From Lepas anatifera (lineage: Eukaryota; Arthropoda; Thecostraca; Lepadidae): 64,000 bases of DNA. The translations under genes and the position numbers were made by a program. This document shows, piece by piece, positions 45,537 to 56,261 of this stretch. The notes beneath the pieces are model-generated. The model was not told the origin of the DNA. It saw only the letters and a list, made by a program, of their open reading frames with translations, and made no database searches. The DNA lies in contig JAOTON010001898.1 of assembly GCA_034440635.1 (NCBI GenBank), forward strand, positions 1,149,501 to 1,213,500, in the 5' to 3' direction. Numbering within the stretch: position 1 is the first letter of the stretch; each line of letters starts with the position of its first letter.

Positions 45537-47773
45537 ACTCATTTTGACTAGGTACACAAATTGGCAATTTGGGACAAGCATTGCCTTCTTGGCACCAATA
45601 ATTTATCACCTAATTTTGGATTGAATAATGGTGGCAACATGTTCTTGATTATTTTGTATTTTTCTAATCCAGAATGCCACAAGAAACATTGATGGTGATA
45701 ATCAAGGTGAATGGCAAAAAGAAAAGTATGAGAATGTGTTTCACAATTTGATACTTGTGACAAGCTTTGGGCACTGTGACTGCTTGATTTTTGTTTCTTT
45801 GAAGTGCTCACACACTAAGGCCATATCACATACTACAGCCATATTTCCTGGCCCACACAGGGTGATTAGCCCTTTTTCAAGTCAGAGAGCTACATGGCCC
45901 CACCCTTAAAAATGAATACCAAACTATAGAAAAAGTGGTTCAGTCATCTTAGTTGCACTTCTTGAAAGTCTCAAGTTGAGACACTTTCACTCTCAAATTG
46001 CTATTTAAGAATCCAATTCGAGTTGTGAAATATCATTCCAATATAATTTTTTGTTCAACCCCTAATTTGTGATGTAGTGAGATTGGTGTTATTTTACTAT
46101 AGGGTGAGCAATGTATGAACCACAATCTAAAAACCATTTACTGACATAATCTTAATATTAAAAATTAACCATCAGATCGGAGTATATGAATAAAAATCTA
46201 AGGTACAGTTCAAGTTGGATATCTTTATACCAGCCTTGTTGATGACTCAATTCATTTGAGTCGACTCAACTCTGACTCACAGCTAAATGGCTGACTCCGA
46301 TTTTGACTCCACTCACTGAGTTGAAAATGGTGAGCCGACTCGACTCAAGCCAAATTCAGAAGTGAGTCGACTCGATTCCGACTCAAATCAGCATTGAGTC
46401 GGAGTCAATTCTGACGCAGAACAGTGGCAAAATATGCACAGAAAAATGTTCATTTCCTTCAATATTATGCAAAATCCAGTATATTTATTCATGGTGTTAA
46501 TGTAACTGCATATTTCCTTTCATAAAATGCCAATTTCAATGCGTTAATTCATGACAGAAATTATTCCTGCATAGGAATGAAGAAAGATGCTAATCCCGAA
46601 CAGGTGAGTATGAGGAAGGGCCTGATGGCTTTGCATTTTAAAGGCATGTCCTTCATGAGCAGTCATAATTGAAGCAATAAGTGATGTTTCAACTGCAAAA
46701 AAACAGGAATCAATATTTGAACATATGATATTTTGAGAGGCAATCCCTGCCCCAGAACATTCTGCAAAATCCCGTGACGAACTTAAATTAGAAATAAATA
46801 CTACAATGTGCACTGCCCACTACCCTGACTGCATGTAACGGAAGTTAGCACAGGTTCAGCACAGCTTCAGCATAGATTCAGCACACATTTGTATTCAGTC
46901 AGCACTTAACTCATTACAAAAAAGAGTTATTTCTGATCATAGAGGACACAAAAAGAAACAACAACTAACAAGTATGTTTTTCGCATCATCTTTACCCTCC
47001 AAAGATAATCCAACAATTATTTTATTCATAGGGCCCACAGGGGCCCCACTAGGGCACTTTGAAAATTTTGGCGAATGGGCGGACTACTTCAATTGTCTTC
47101 AAAATTGGTATATACCACCTTCATACCAGAAGGATAAATCTGGCTGAAGAACATGCCCGTTGCATTGATTAAGAGGGGCCCTAAAGGGAACTCGAATTTT
47201 CAAAAACCAATTATCCACCAATCAATACAAAAAAATCGTATAATGATACCTATCATATGAAAGGGCTCGTTTTCCCAAAGATAATCCAACCATCATTTTA
47301 GTCATGCGGCCCATAGGGGCCCCACTATGGCACTTTGAAAATTTTGGCGAATAGGGCGGACTACTTCGGTTTTCTTCAAAATTGGTATATAGCACCTTCG
47401 TACCAGAAGGAAAAATCTGGCTGAAGAACATGCCCGTTGCATTGATTAAGAGGGGCCCTAAAGGGGCCTCGAATATTCAAATACCAATTATCCACCAATC
47501 AATAGGACAATACCATATCATAATGCGTATCATATGAAAGTGCTTGTTTTCCCAAAGATAATCCAACCATCATTTTAGTCTTGGGGCCCATAGAGGCCCC
47601 ACTAGGGACACTTTGAAAATTTTGTCGAATAGGGCGGACAACTTCGATTTTCTTCAAAATTGGTATAAAGCACCTTCATACCAGAAGGATAAATCTGGCT
47701 CAAGAACATGCCCGTTGCATTGATTAAGAGGGGCCCTAAAGGGAACTCGAATTTTCAAAAACCAATTATCCAC

Positions 47774-48089
47774 TATTTTTTTATAAATTTTGTTCAGTTG
47801 TTTAGTCGGTTGCTGGGTCGGTTCACTAAAGTCATAGGGACTTGTCACGACCCCGACCCCACACCCGCGAGCAACTCCCTCAATGGAGGGTTATTTGAGC
47901 CAAGTTTACGTCCCACGCACAGGGACGGCCGCCCCGCTCGGTCACCCTCTCCAGTCGTTGCCGCCGACCTACGTCGGGCAAACCATTGAGCGCCGAGCGT
48001 TCGGGGAACCGATCCAGCCTGGACATGCACTGCCACTGCATGCTTCTGGCGCGGCCGGAGCCCAACGCCTACCAACTGGCTACCGGGGC
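47774..48089 (-). mobile_element. tRNA-derived SINE, copy 2
   Basis: The minus-strand head CCCCGGTAGCCAGTTGGTAG is followed by a B-box-like GGATCGGTTCC, GACGTAGGTCGGCGGCAACG and GTGTGGGGTCGGGGTC. The 3' end is TATAAAAAAA-like. It interrupts a 280-bp unit of the foldback array after TTATCCAC. Confidence 0.85.
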
Positions 48090-48918
48090 AATCAATACAA
48101 AAAATCGTATAATGATACCTATCATATAAAAGGGCTCGTTTTCCCAGATAATCCAACCACCATTTTAGTTATGGGGCCCATAGGGGCCCCACCAGGGCAC
48201 TTTGAAAATTTTGGCGAAGAGGGCGGACTACTTCGATTTTCTTCAAAATTGGTATATAGCACCCTCGTACCAGAAGGAAAAATCTGGCTGAAGAACATGC
48301 CCGTTGCATTGATTAGGAGGGGCCCTAAAGGGGCCTCAAATATTCAAATACCTATTATCCACCAATCAATAGGACAATACCATATCATAATGCATATCAT
48401 ATGAAAGGGCTTGTTTTCCCAAAGATAATCCAACCATAATTTTAGTCGTGGGGCCCATAGAGGCCCCACTAGGGCACTTTGAAAATTTTGTCGAATAGGG
48501 CGGACTACTTCGATTTTCTTCAAAATTGGTATATAGCACCTTCATGCGAGAAGGATAAATGTGGCTGAAGAACATGCCCGTTGCATTGATTAAGAGGGGC
48601 CCTAAAGGGGCCTCGAATATTCAAATACCTATTATCCACCAATCAATAGGACAATACCGTATGATAATGCATATCATATGAAAGGGCTTGTTTTCCCAAA
48701 GATAACCCAACCATCATTTTAGTCATGGGGCCCATAGAGGCCCCACTAGGGCACTTTGAAAATTTTGTCGAATAGGGCGGACTACTTCCATTTTCTTCAA
48801 AATTGGTATATAGCACTTTCATACGAGAATGATAAATGTGGCTGAAGAACATGCCCGTTGCATTGATTAAGAGGGGCCCTAAAGGGCCTCGAATTTTCAA
48901 AAACCAATTATCCACCAA

Positions 48919-49764
48919 TTAACACGCGCATTGACAGGGGGCGGGTACCCGCCTCCACTCCCTCGGGTTTTTTCGGAGACAGCAGAAAAACGGCGGCGCG
49001 TAGCGCCGCCGTACTTGGCATCCCTTTTCCCTCATCATTTTTACAACTTCTGTGAAAATTTTAAGGTTAGGTCGTCCAAGGTCAGGTCACCAGTACAGGT
49101 CAAGTGACCCGACCTCAAAAAAGTTTAAGATAGCATAAGTCGGAGCAGGATGAACTTATCCGATTGGAACTCATATCACATAATGGCCCCACCGAGTTCT
49201 CTAAAATATGTTCCGGTATTTTTGATATCCATGACCTAAGGTCAGGTACGAGGCATGAGCTCTCCATTGGATATACATAGGAAAAATGGTTTTTAGGGAA
49301 TAACTCAGTAACGGATGGTGATAGAGCATTTATTTTAGCTTCATTAGACTTGCCTGGGCTTTGCGGTTCTAATGATATGTATTTTATATAATTTGACCCT
49401 GACCTGACCTCAGGTCAGGTCAAATCCTTTATTTGACCTAGCAAAGTCAAATTATATATCACTCGATTCGGCTTGCTGAGAGGATTCATATAGTTCAAGT
49501 AGTTTTCCTCTGTCTTTACTTGTTCAGATGTAATGACCGAAAAACTGAATTTACATGTTATCCCTATGATGGCTGTTTTTGACCTCTCGTGACCTTAAAT
49601 GTGACCTGACAAAAATGATACAAATGTTTTCGATGGAAAAGTGAATGGGAAACCCAACGCTGTTTACCGTTTTTTGCTACCTACCGTGGTTCTCGAGATC
49701 TTAGGGGGGTACCCGCCCCCGTCAATGCGAAGGTGGCTCAGACCCCCGTCAATGCGCGTGTTAA
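48919..49764 (+). mobile_element. piggyBac-like MITE, 846 bp, with empty-site evidence
   Basis: It has TTAA at 48919-48922 and 49761-49764, with ends CACGCGCATTGACAGGGG and CCCCCGTCAATGCGCGTG. In neighbouring 280-bp units the target reads CCAATCAATAC, here CCAA-TTAA-TGCC, so the host sequence continues with a single TTAA. Subterminal palindromes such as GGCGGCGCGTAGCGCCGCC and many TGACCT/AGGTCA hexamers are present. It encodes nothing recognisable. Confidence 0.9.
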
Positions 49765-51553
49765 TGCCAAAAAAATCCTATCATGATACCTATCATATGA
49801 AAGGGCTCGTTTTCCCAAAGATATTCCAAAACATCATTTTAGTCTTGGGGCCCATAGGGGCCCCACTAGGGCACTTTGAAAATTTTGGCGAATAGGGCGG
49901 ACTACTTCGATTTTCTTCAAAATTGGTATATACTACCTTCATACCAGAAGAATAAATCTGGCTGAAGAACATGCCCGTTGCATTGATTAAGAGGGGCCCT
50001 AAAGGGGCCTCGAATTTTCAAAATCCAATTATCCACCAATCAATACAAAAAAATCATATAATGATACCTATCATATGAAAGGGCTCGTTTTCCCAAAGAT
50101 AATCCAACCATCATTTTAGTCATGGGGCCCATAGGGGTCCCACTTACGGCACTTTGAAAATGTTGGCGAATAGGGCGGACTACTTCGATTTTCTTCAAAA
50201 TTGGTATATAGCACCTTCATACCAGAACGATAAATCTGGCTTAAGAACATGCCCGTTGAATTGAATAAGAGGGTCCCTAAAGGGGCCTCGAATTTTCAAA
50301 AACCAATTATCCACCAATCAATACCAAAAAATCATATCATGATAGAAATCATATGATTTTTGGTAGTTATTGGTGGATAATAGGTATTTGAATATTCGGG
50401 GCCCCTTTAGCGCCCCTCTTAATCAATGCAACGGGCATGTTCTTCAGCCAGATTTATCCTTCCGGTATGAAGGTGCTACATACCAATTTTGAAGAAATCG
50501 AAGTAGTCCGCCCTATTTGCCAAAAATTTAAGTGCCTAGTGGGCCCCTATGGGCCCCATGACTAAAATGATGGTTGGATTATCTTTGGGAAAACGAGCCC
50601 TTTCATATGATAGGTATCATTATATGATTTTTTGTATTGATTGGTGGATAATTGGTTTTTGAAAATTCGAGGCCCCTTCAGGGCCCCTCTTATTCAATGC
50701 AACGGGCATGTTCTTCAGCCGATTTATCCTTCTGGTATGAAAGTGCTATATACCAATTTTGAAGAAAATCGAAGTAGGCCGCCCTATTTGCCAAAAATTT
50801 ATGTTTTAGTGGGGCCCTATGGGCCCTATGACTAAAATGATGGTTGGATTATCTTTGGGAAAACAAGCACTTTCATATGATAGGTATAATTATATGATTT
50901 TTGTATTGATTGGTGGATAATTGGTTTTTGAAAATTTGAGGCCCCTTCAGGGCCCTCTTATTCAATGCAACGGGCATGTTCTTCGCCAGATTTATCCTTC
51001 TGGTATGAAGGTGCTTTATACCAAATTTGAAGAAAATCGAAGTAGTCCGCCCTATTCGCCAAAATTTTCAAAGTGCAGTAGTGGGACCCCTATGGGCCCC
51101 ATGTCTAAAATGATGGTTGGATTATCTTTGGAAAAATGTGCCCTTTCATATGTTAGGTATCATTGTATGATTTTTTTGTATTGATTGCTGGATAATTGGT
51201 TTTGAAAATTCGAGGCCCCTTTAGGGCCCCTCTTAGTCAATGCAACGGGCATGTTCTTCAGCCGGATTTATTCTTCTGGTATGAAGGTGCTATATACCAA
51301 TTTTGAAGAAAATCAAGTAGTCCACCCTATTCGCCAAAATTTTCAAAGTGCCCTAGTGGGGCCCTTATGGGCCCCATGACTAAAATGATTGTTGGTTTAT
51401 GTTTGGAGGATAAAGATTATGCAAAAAACATTTTTTTGTTTCTTTTTGTGTCCTCTATGATCAGAAATAACTCTTTTTTTGTAATGAGTTAAGTTTGACT
51501 GAATGTGAATCTGTGCTGAACCGGTGTTGAATCTGTGCTAACTTCCGTTACAT

Positions 51554-51890
51554 TATAAAAGAATAACCACAGGCAAGAGAGTGCGCCATTGCTGTCTTTG
51601 AAGAACAAATTTAGTCAACAATAGGTTCAAACCAAAGTAGCTTAAGGGCAAAACATAGTTGAAGTCAAGTGATAAATAACAAAGTAATGTAAATATTTCT
51701 AAACAACATATAAAATTGTTTTTGGTCTTAAATGCGCCGTCTCCAGCTACTGTTTTAACCTATTAAAAGCAGTTCTTATTGTTAGCACCAAAAGTTTGGA
51801 CTCTGATTTGACAAAATATTGAAATACTATTATTGTGCAAATCAGATGAATTATTTATTGCTACTGGATGTCTCTGATCGTCGTTAGAGG
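51554..51890. repeat. Dispersed repeat, partner at 54490-54760
   Basis: GTGCGCCATTGCTGTCTTTG, AATGCGCCGTCTCCAGCTAC and nearby blocks recur in the same order at 54490-54760. No terminal repeats were identified. Confidence 0.65.
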
Positions 51891-52481
51891 TGGGACTTTT
51901 TGGGTCCCGCAGTCCCGGCGCCGGGACCAGGCTTGGTCCCGGCGGGACTAAAGCCGGGACCAAAGGCTAGATGCTGGGACTGTGCCGGGACCAGAGCCAG
52001 TCTGGATAAAGTAAAATTCATGATAATGGTTTCCACATTTCATCTAAAACTAAGATAAGAGATAAAATATAACTGTGACTTTCCAGCACATCATTGCCTC
52101 CTTGATGCAATATTCCAACTTTATAAGATGAGAAAAGTATCAATTCAACTAGATGAAAGAGAAAAAATAATATTGCACACACACACAGCACAGAATACAG
52201 CTCTCACTAAGTTTCATTCTTTGGAAACAACATTTTCCGATGTAATTCTCATTCCTTCACTTAATTATAAAGCAACTCAGTGACAAAACCAAAATACTAC
52301 CCAAAAACGGTGGTTACTGGGGTCAAAATCACTTTGAATTGAAGAAAAAGACGTTTTTTGCATATGGATACTGGAAGGCATAAAAACAAAAGCTTGATTG
52401 AAAAGAGAATTCTGGAATTGGCGATTGGAAATGGCCGTCCCTACCAACCCCACTGTTTCAATTGCCTTCTCTCTCTAAAAA
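51891..52481. other. GC-rich MITE-like end, then AT-rich DNA
   Basis: GCAGTCCCGGCGCCGGGACC and repeated GGGAC/GTCCC blocks at 51895-51995 resemble 44330-44400. The remainder to 52481 has no gene or repeat that I recognise. Confidence 0.45.
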
Positions 52482-52495
52482 AATACTCAACAGTA

Positions 52496-52714
52496 GGATC
52501 TCGTTCGGACTTCCTCCACAAGAAGATATTGGGGGTCGGAGCTTTCGTACTGTATTACAGTGCTTCGTCAGCGATATTCGTTCGGAATATCGTTCGGATC
52601 ATCGCTGACGAAGCACTGTAATACAGTACGAAAGCTCCGACCCCCAATATCTTCTTGTGGAGGAAGTCCGAACGAGATCCTACGAAAATCGACTCCACAG
52701 TATGGCCTTTAAAG
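52496..52714. mobile_element. Hairpin-bearing insertion flanked by 14-bp direct repeats
   Basis: AATACTCAACAGTA stands at 52482-52495 and again at 52715-52728. Between them is a perfect ~81-bp inverted repeat (about 52495-52575 against 52602-52682, left arm starting AGGATCTCGTTCGGACTTCC) with a 26-base loop. A 30-base tail follows. The right arm contains CTGACGA, an imperfect ACTGT/ACAGT stem and CGAAA, resembling the core of a hammerhead ribozyme. Long TSDs indicate target-primed reverse transcription. Penelope-like elements and animal retrozymes carry hammerheads, but that assignment is a guess. Confidence 0.6.
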
Positions 52715-53118
52715 AATACTCAACAGTATTTCAAATTACCTACGTCTGTGCGTTATGTCGTGAATAAAACGTAAATGGCTACAATTTCTTCAACAACATT
52801 CAACTACCGCACCACGCTCCTTTGTCGTAGACCTATAGGAACCGTGGTCGTAGACAACAACAAGAACAATTGGCCTCGGTCATCGAAAGTGTTGGCACCT
52901 GGCGGATTTTTTTGGAAACGCCAGGAGAGGGACTGACGTCTGGCGCGGCTGCTTCATATCCAGCGCATGTTTGAACTCTACAGGTTTTAAACGGACTTTC
53001 AGTCGTTGTGAACTAATTGCTGTGAAGGAGTGTGGTTATACGTGACGTTGGGAGGACGTGAATATTGAAGACTGGCGTTATTTTCTTGATTGTTACAATC
53101 TTGGAAAGTTCAAAGAAA

Positions 53119-53344
53119 ATGGAGAAGAGAAGGATAACCATTAGATCCAATCAGAACTGCTGCGTTCCTCAGTGTGTATCCTTCCGAAGAAAGTGTCGAA
53201 GTCTCAGCTTTCACAGGTTTCCTCAGGATAAGGTGCTGTTCAAGCAGTGGAAGTTGAAACTGAGAATTGGGAAGAAGATAGGCTCAAATGCTGCTGTCTG
53301 TTGCAGACATTTTCAGCCATCTGACTTCCATTCGCATCCACCTG
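53119..53344 (+). CDS. THAP zinc-finger domain exon (gene otherwise not found)
   Basis: From ATG at 53119 the frame reads MEKRRITIRSNQNCCVPQC and continues with SLSFHRFPQDKVLFKQWKLK and AAVCCRHFQPSDF. It ends at a good donor (CACCTG/GTAAGC) at 53344/53345 after 75 codons and one base. Cysteine pair, FHRFP, the conserved tryptophan and CxxHF follow the C2CH signature of a THAP domain. These domains bind DNA and occur at the N-terminus of host regulators and of P-element-type transposases. I found no downstream exon before EMC7, and MITEs fill the following 1 kb. It is either the first exon of a gene with a long intron, or an orphan fragment. The sequence 53356-53665 repeats GGTGCGAATTT several times. 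Confidence 0.7.
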
Positions 53345-54184
53345 GTAAGCGGCTGTGAGGCCAGTGTGCAAAGTATGGCATTTTCGACGAGATCTCGTCG
53401 GTGCGAGTGCCCTTGGAGACAGGACCAAGTGGTGCGAATTTTATCAACCTGGTGCGAATTTGCGAGGTTAGTGAATTTAAACTAAACAAATAATGACTGA
53501 ATGGCTATTAAGACACAGGAGAGGGCCTTATAAAAAGTCCTTAACTAACTGACTAATGATTGAGGTAGTGTTGCATTGTAGGGGTAGGAATGGGTGCATT
53601 TTTTCCCTGGTATGTGGCAGATTGGTGCGAATTTTTGGAGGCTCGTGGTGCGAGAATTTTAGATGGCTAGTGCGACTCGTCTGGCCTGCTGCCATACTTT
53701 GCAGACTGGCTGTGAGGCAATCTCCAGTTCCGCTTATGCCTCCTTCCACTCCCCTTAAGCCTGCTTCTAGCAGGAGTAAGCCTTTATCCTTGGGCCGTCA
53801 TCATAGGTGGATCTTAGATTGCCAATCAGGGGGCACCTTCCCGGGGGCGGGGTGCCATTCTTGACCGGGAAACCCTATCGGATGGGAACAAAACCCTATC
53901 GGTGGGAGCCTATACTTTCGTATCCTGGGAGGGGGATGAGGGGTGGGAAGCGAAATTTCAGGGGGCGTGGCTATTTCAGGGGGCGCCGAGGGTCGATGGT
54001 GGGGGCACATATTCCCTTTGCCTCTGGATCTGCCTATGGGGCATGTGCCCACTTTGCCGTCCCCCTGGATATGGCTGCATTCCTTTTAGCCCGGGAAACT
54101 GACATATTGAAATAATTCGGTAGATATACGCCTTTATTCGTTTCAAGCTGTCTGAAATTCCAGTTTAAATGCACGATGGAAAAT
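53345..54184. other. No gene recognised; GGTGCGAATTT recurrences
   Basis: GGTGCGAATTT or close forms appear at about 53432, 53450 and 53610. From 53830 to 54010 G-runs such as CAGGGGGCGTGG suggest MITE debris. No domain was found. Confidence 0.4.
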
Positions 54185-54345
54185 GCGTTTCCAAACATAA
54201 GCGTCGCCACCGGCAAAAAAGTGGGGGGGGCAGCAAACTTCAACCTGACTACAAACTTTGCTCCTTGGGACCAAAAACTCTTCGAATTTGGGCTCTTTAC
54301 TGCCTTTCGCAGCCGCTGGTTATAAGCCGCTGCCACATACCCGGC
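54185..54345 (-). mobile_element. MITE, family copy 3
   Basis: ACATAAGCGTCGCCACCGGC, AAACTTCAACCTGA and GGGACCAAAAACT match, in inverse orientation, the copy at 18558-18806. The copy is incomplete on the right. Confidence 0.7.
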
Positions 54346-54489
54346 ATAAAACACGTATAATTCACCGCTTACCATACTATTCCCGGGGCCCACTAACGTT
54401 GTTTACCTTTCGGAGTCCCTCTTTCGCGGCCATCTTGGATGGCACAATAGCGCCTCTGGTGAGCGTGACCGGGGTCAATAAAGATAAAA

Positions 54490-54760
54490 AAACAAGTGTG
54501 CGCCACTACTGTCTTTGAAGAAAAATGCAACCGAGCAGAAGCACAAGCTTTAGTAGCCTCAAGGCTAAAAAGTATCAAAAACCATGTGATGATTCAGTAA
54601 ATTTTTGCTTTATTCTCTCCCTAAACGTGATAATGTTATATTTGTCTTTAGTGCGCCGTCTACGGCTGCTCTAAAATTCTTTGTCTATTACAAGCAAATA
54701 TTGTTATTGGTTTTAATAATCTTAAGATTTGATTTGTTTTAAATAATTAGAAGCCGTTTT
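54490..54760. repeat. Dispersed repeat, partner at 51554-51830
   Basis: TGTGCGCCACTACTGTCTTT and AGTGCGCCGTCTACGGCTGC correspond to blocks of the 51.6-kb copy at similar spacing. Confidence 0.65.
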
Positions 54761-55435
54761 AACGCGAATCAAAGTAGACATTTTTTGCTACTAGCTTTGC
54801 TTACCACCAGACCTATGCTTGGCCTCCATATTTGGAAATTCATACATGGACATTAGTTTGTGTGTGTGTTGGTTGGTTGTTTGTTGGGAAGGAAGGAAAG
54901 AAGGAAGAAGGAAGGGGGTTGGAGAACTATCTAGGTATGTAAAACATTAATTGTCAGTTCTTTCATCCAGTGCATCAACTCACATAATTCTTCATAAACA
55001 GCCAAAAACAGTCCTGTAGTCACATGGCAACTGTAAAAGTGATGTCAAATTGCTCCTGTGCTTTGGTGATTTGATCTTAAGGCTCTTGAAGGTATTTGTG
55101 CTGACCTTTGCTGATAAAACTTAGGTAAGCTTATTGATTGAATTTTTATGGATGGACTGAAGGGAGGTGTGATACAGCTTGAATTTTGATTGATATTTCT
55201 TAGGCACCTTTAAGGGTTTAACATGCAAACGTTGGTAATGAGGTAGCAGGCTTCACACATGTTGCCAGATAACTACAGGTTGATCTGTATGATAAGCGCC
55301 ACAGTTCAAAAGTTCCAACGGTTCAAAACTTCCATTAATTAGAATTGCTACAGGTTAATATATATCATAAGTGCTACTGTTCAAAACTTCATCCAGTGCA
55401 ACATTCCAAGTACCACAACTGGCGCTGACCACAAC
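54761..55435. other. No gene recognised; short GGAA-rich simple repeat
   Basis: TGTGTGTGTTGGTTGG and GGAAGGAAGGAAAGAAGG at 54862-54918 are simple sequence. The rest is AT-rich single-copy-looking DNA. Confidence 0.4.
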
Positions 55436-55925
55436 TGGTTAGGTTAGGTTAGGTTAGATTAGATTAGATTAGATTAGATTAGATTAAATTAAATTAGATT
55501 AGGTTAGGTTAGGTTAGGTTAGGTTAGGTTAGGTTAGGTTAGATTAGATTAGATTAGGTTAGGTTAGGTTAGGTTAGGTTGTGGTTAGGTTAGGTTAGGT
55601 TAGGTTAGGTTAGGTTAGGTTAGGTTAGGTTAGGTTAGGTTAGGTTAGGTTAGGTTAGGTTAGGTTAGGTTAGGTTAGGTTAGGTTAGGTTAGGTTAGGT
55701 TAGGTTAGGTTAGGTTAGGTTGGGTTGGGTTGGGTTGGGTTGGGTTGGGTTGGGTTAGGTTAGGTTAGGTTAGGTTAGGTTACATTAGGTTAGGTTAGGT
55801 TAGGTTAGGTTAGGTTAGGTTAGGTTAGGTTAGGTTAGGTTAGGTCAGGTCAGGTCAGGTCAGGTCAGGTCAGGTCAGGTCAGGTCAGGTCAGGTCAGGT
55901 CAGGTGAGGCTAGGCTAGGCTAGGC
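55436..55925 (+). repeat. Interstitial telomeric-type array (TTAGG)n with variant blocks
   Basis: Close to 100 pentamers run head to tail. Most are TTAGG, with homogeneous blocks of TTAGA, TTGGG (around 55720-55755), TCAGG (55844-55905) and GCTAG at the right edge. TTAGG is the ancestral arthropod telomere repeat. Block-wise homogenisation of variants points to unequal exchange within the array. Confidence 0.95.
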
Positions 55926-56215
55926 TAGGTCAGGTGTATGCCTTTGGTCCCTATTTCCTAGTCTGGGGATATCACCCCTCTTTCCAGAATCTGAGTGCGC
56001 CTCTGGTCTGAGTACCACTTTATGCTACTCTTCTAACCCTCCCTCCTTCTGTCTGTTTCACCTCTTGGGAATTTTCTTGCAGATTGTGGGAATATTTCTA
56101 AAACATTTCCCAAAGTGGTACCCAGACCAGAGGCGCACTCAGAATCTGGAAAAAGGGGTGATATCCCCAGATCGATTAGGAAATAGGGACCAATAAGGGC
56201 ATACTCAACTGACCT
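55926..56215. repeat. Foldback between two telomere-type arrays
   Basis: About 95 bp at 55926-56020 (GGTCCCTATTTCCTAGTCTG, GGGGATATCACCCCT, GAGTGCGCCTCTGGTCTGAG) are inverted at 56112-56215 with roughly 90% identity. A ~90-bp unpaired centre lies between them. Confidence 0.9.
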
Positions 56216-56261
56216 GACCTGACCTGACCTGACCTGACCTAACCTAACCTAACCTAACCTG
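56206..56261 (-). repeat. Inverted (CCTGA)n/(CCTAA)n telomere-type array
   Basis: About six CCTGA units are followed by about five CCTAA units, the mirror image of the right edge of the long array. The G-rich strands of the two arrays point toward each other. Confidence 0.95.

Larger units (their letters stand above)
44139..46832. other. Upstream of PFDN6: dispersed repeats, no gene
   Basis: A GC-rich block with GTCCCGGCGCCGGGAACC at 44340-44400 resembles 51905-51990 and looks like a hAT-type MITE end. Two local direct duplications follow, at 45041-45146 and 45412-45536. GAGTC/GACTC-rich sequence lies at 46255-46405 and again at 56955-57130. No TATA box or coding exon was recognised. Confidence 0.5.
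46833..51553. mobile_element. Foldback element: inverted arms made of tandem ~280-bp units
   Basis: The ends are ATGTAACGGAAGTTAGCACA at 46833 and its exact inverse ending at 51553. Next to them lies a shared subterminal block (AGAGTTATTTCTGATCATAG, inverse at the right). Between them are tandem units of ~280 bp containing CGTTTTCCCAAAGATAATCC, GGGCACTTTGAAAATTTTGG and GAACATGCCCGTTGCATTGA. About eight units run forward to ~50345, then about four run backward to the right end. Long inverted repeats built of tandem repeats are the hallmark of Drosophila FB and sea urchin TU-type foldback elements. A SINE (47774-48089) and a TTAA MITE (48919-49764) are nested in the left arm. I saw no target duplication or transposase. 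Confidence 0.85.

Noticed and set aside
46544..46813. 89-codon minus-strand frame before the foldback element
   Set aside because: It has no domain, splice or promoter context. Length is within what chance allows in this window.
52358..52621. 87-codon frame across the hairpin
   Set aside because: Its second half is simply the hairpin arm and loop translated. It has no coding signature.
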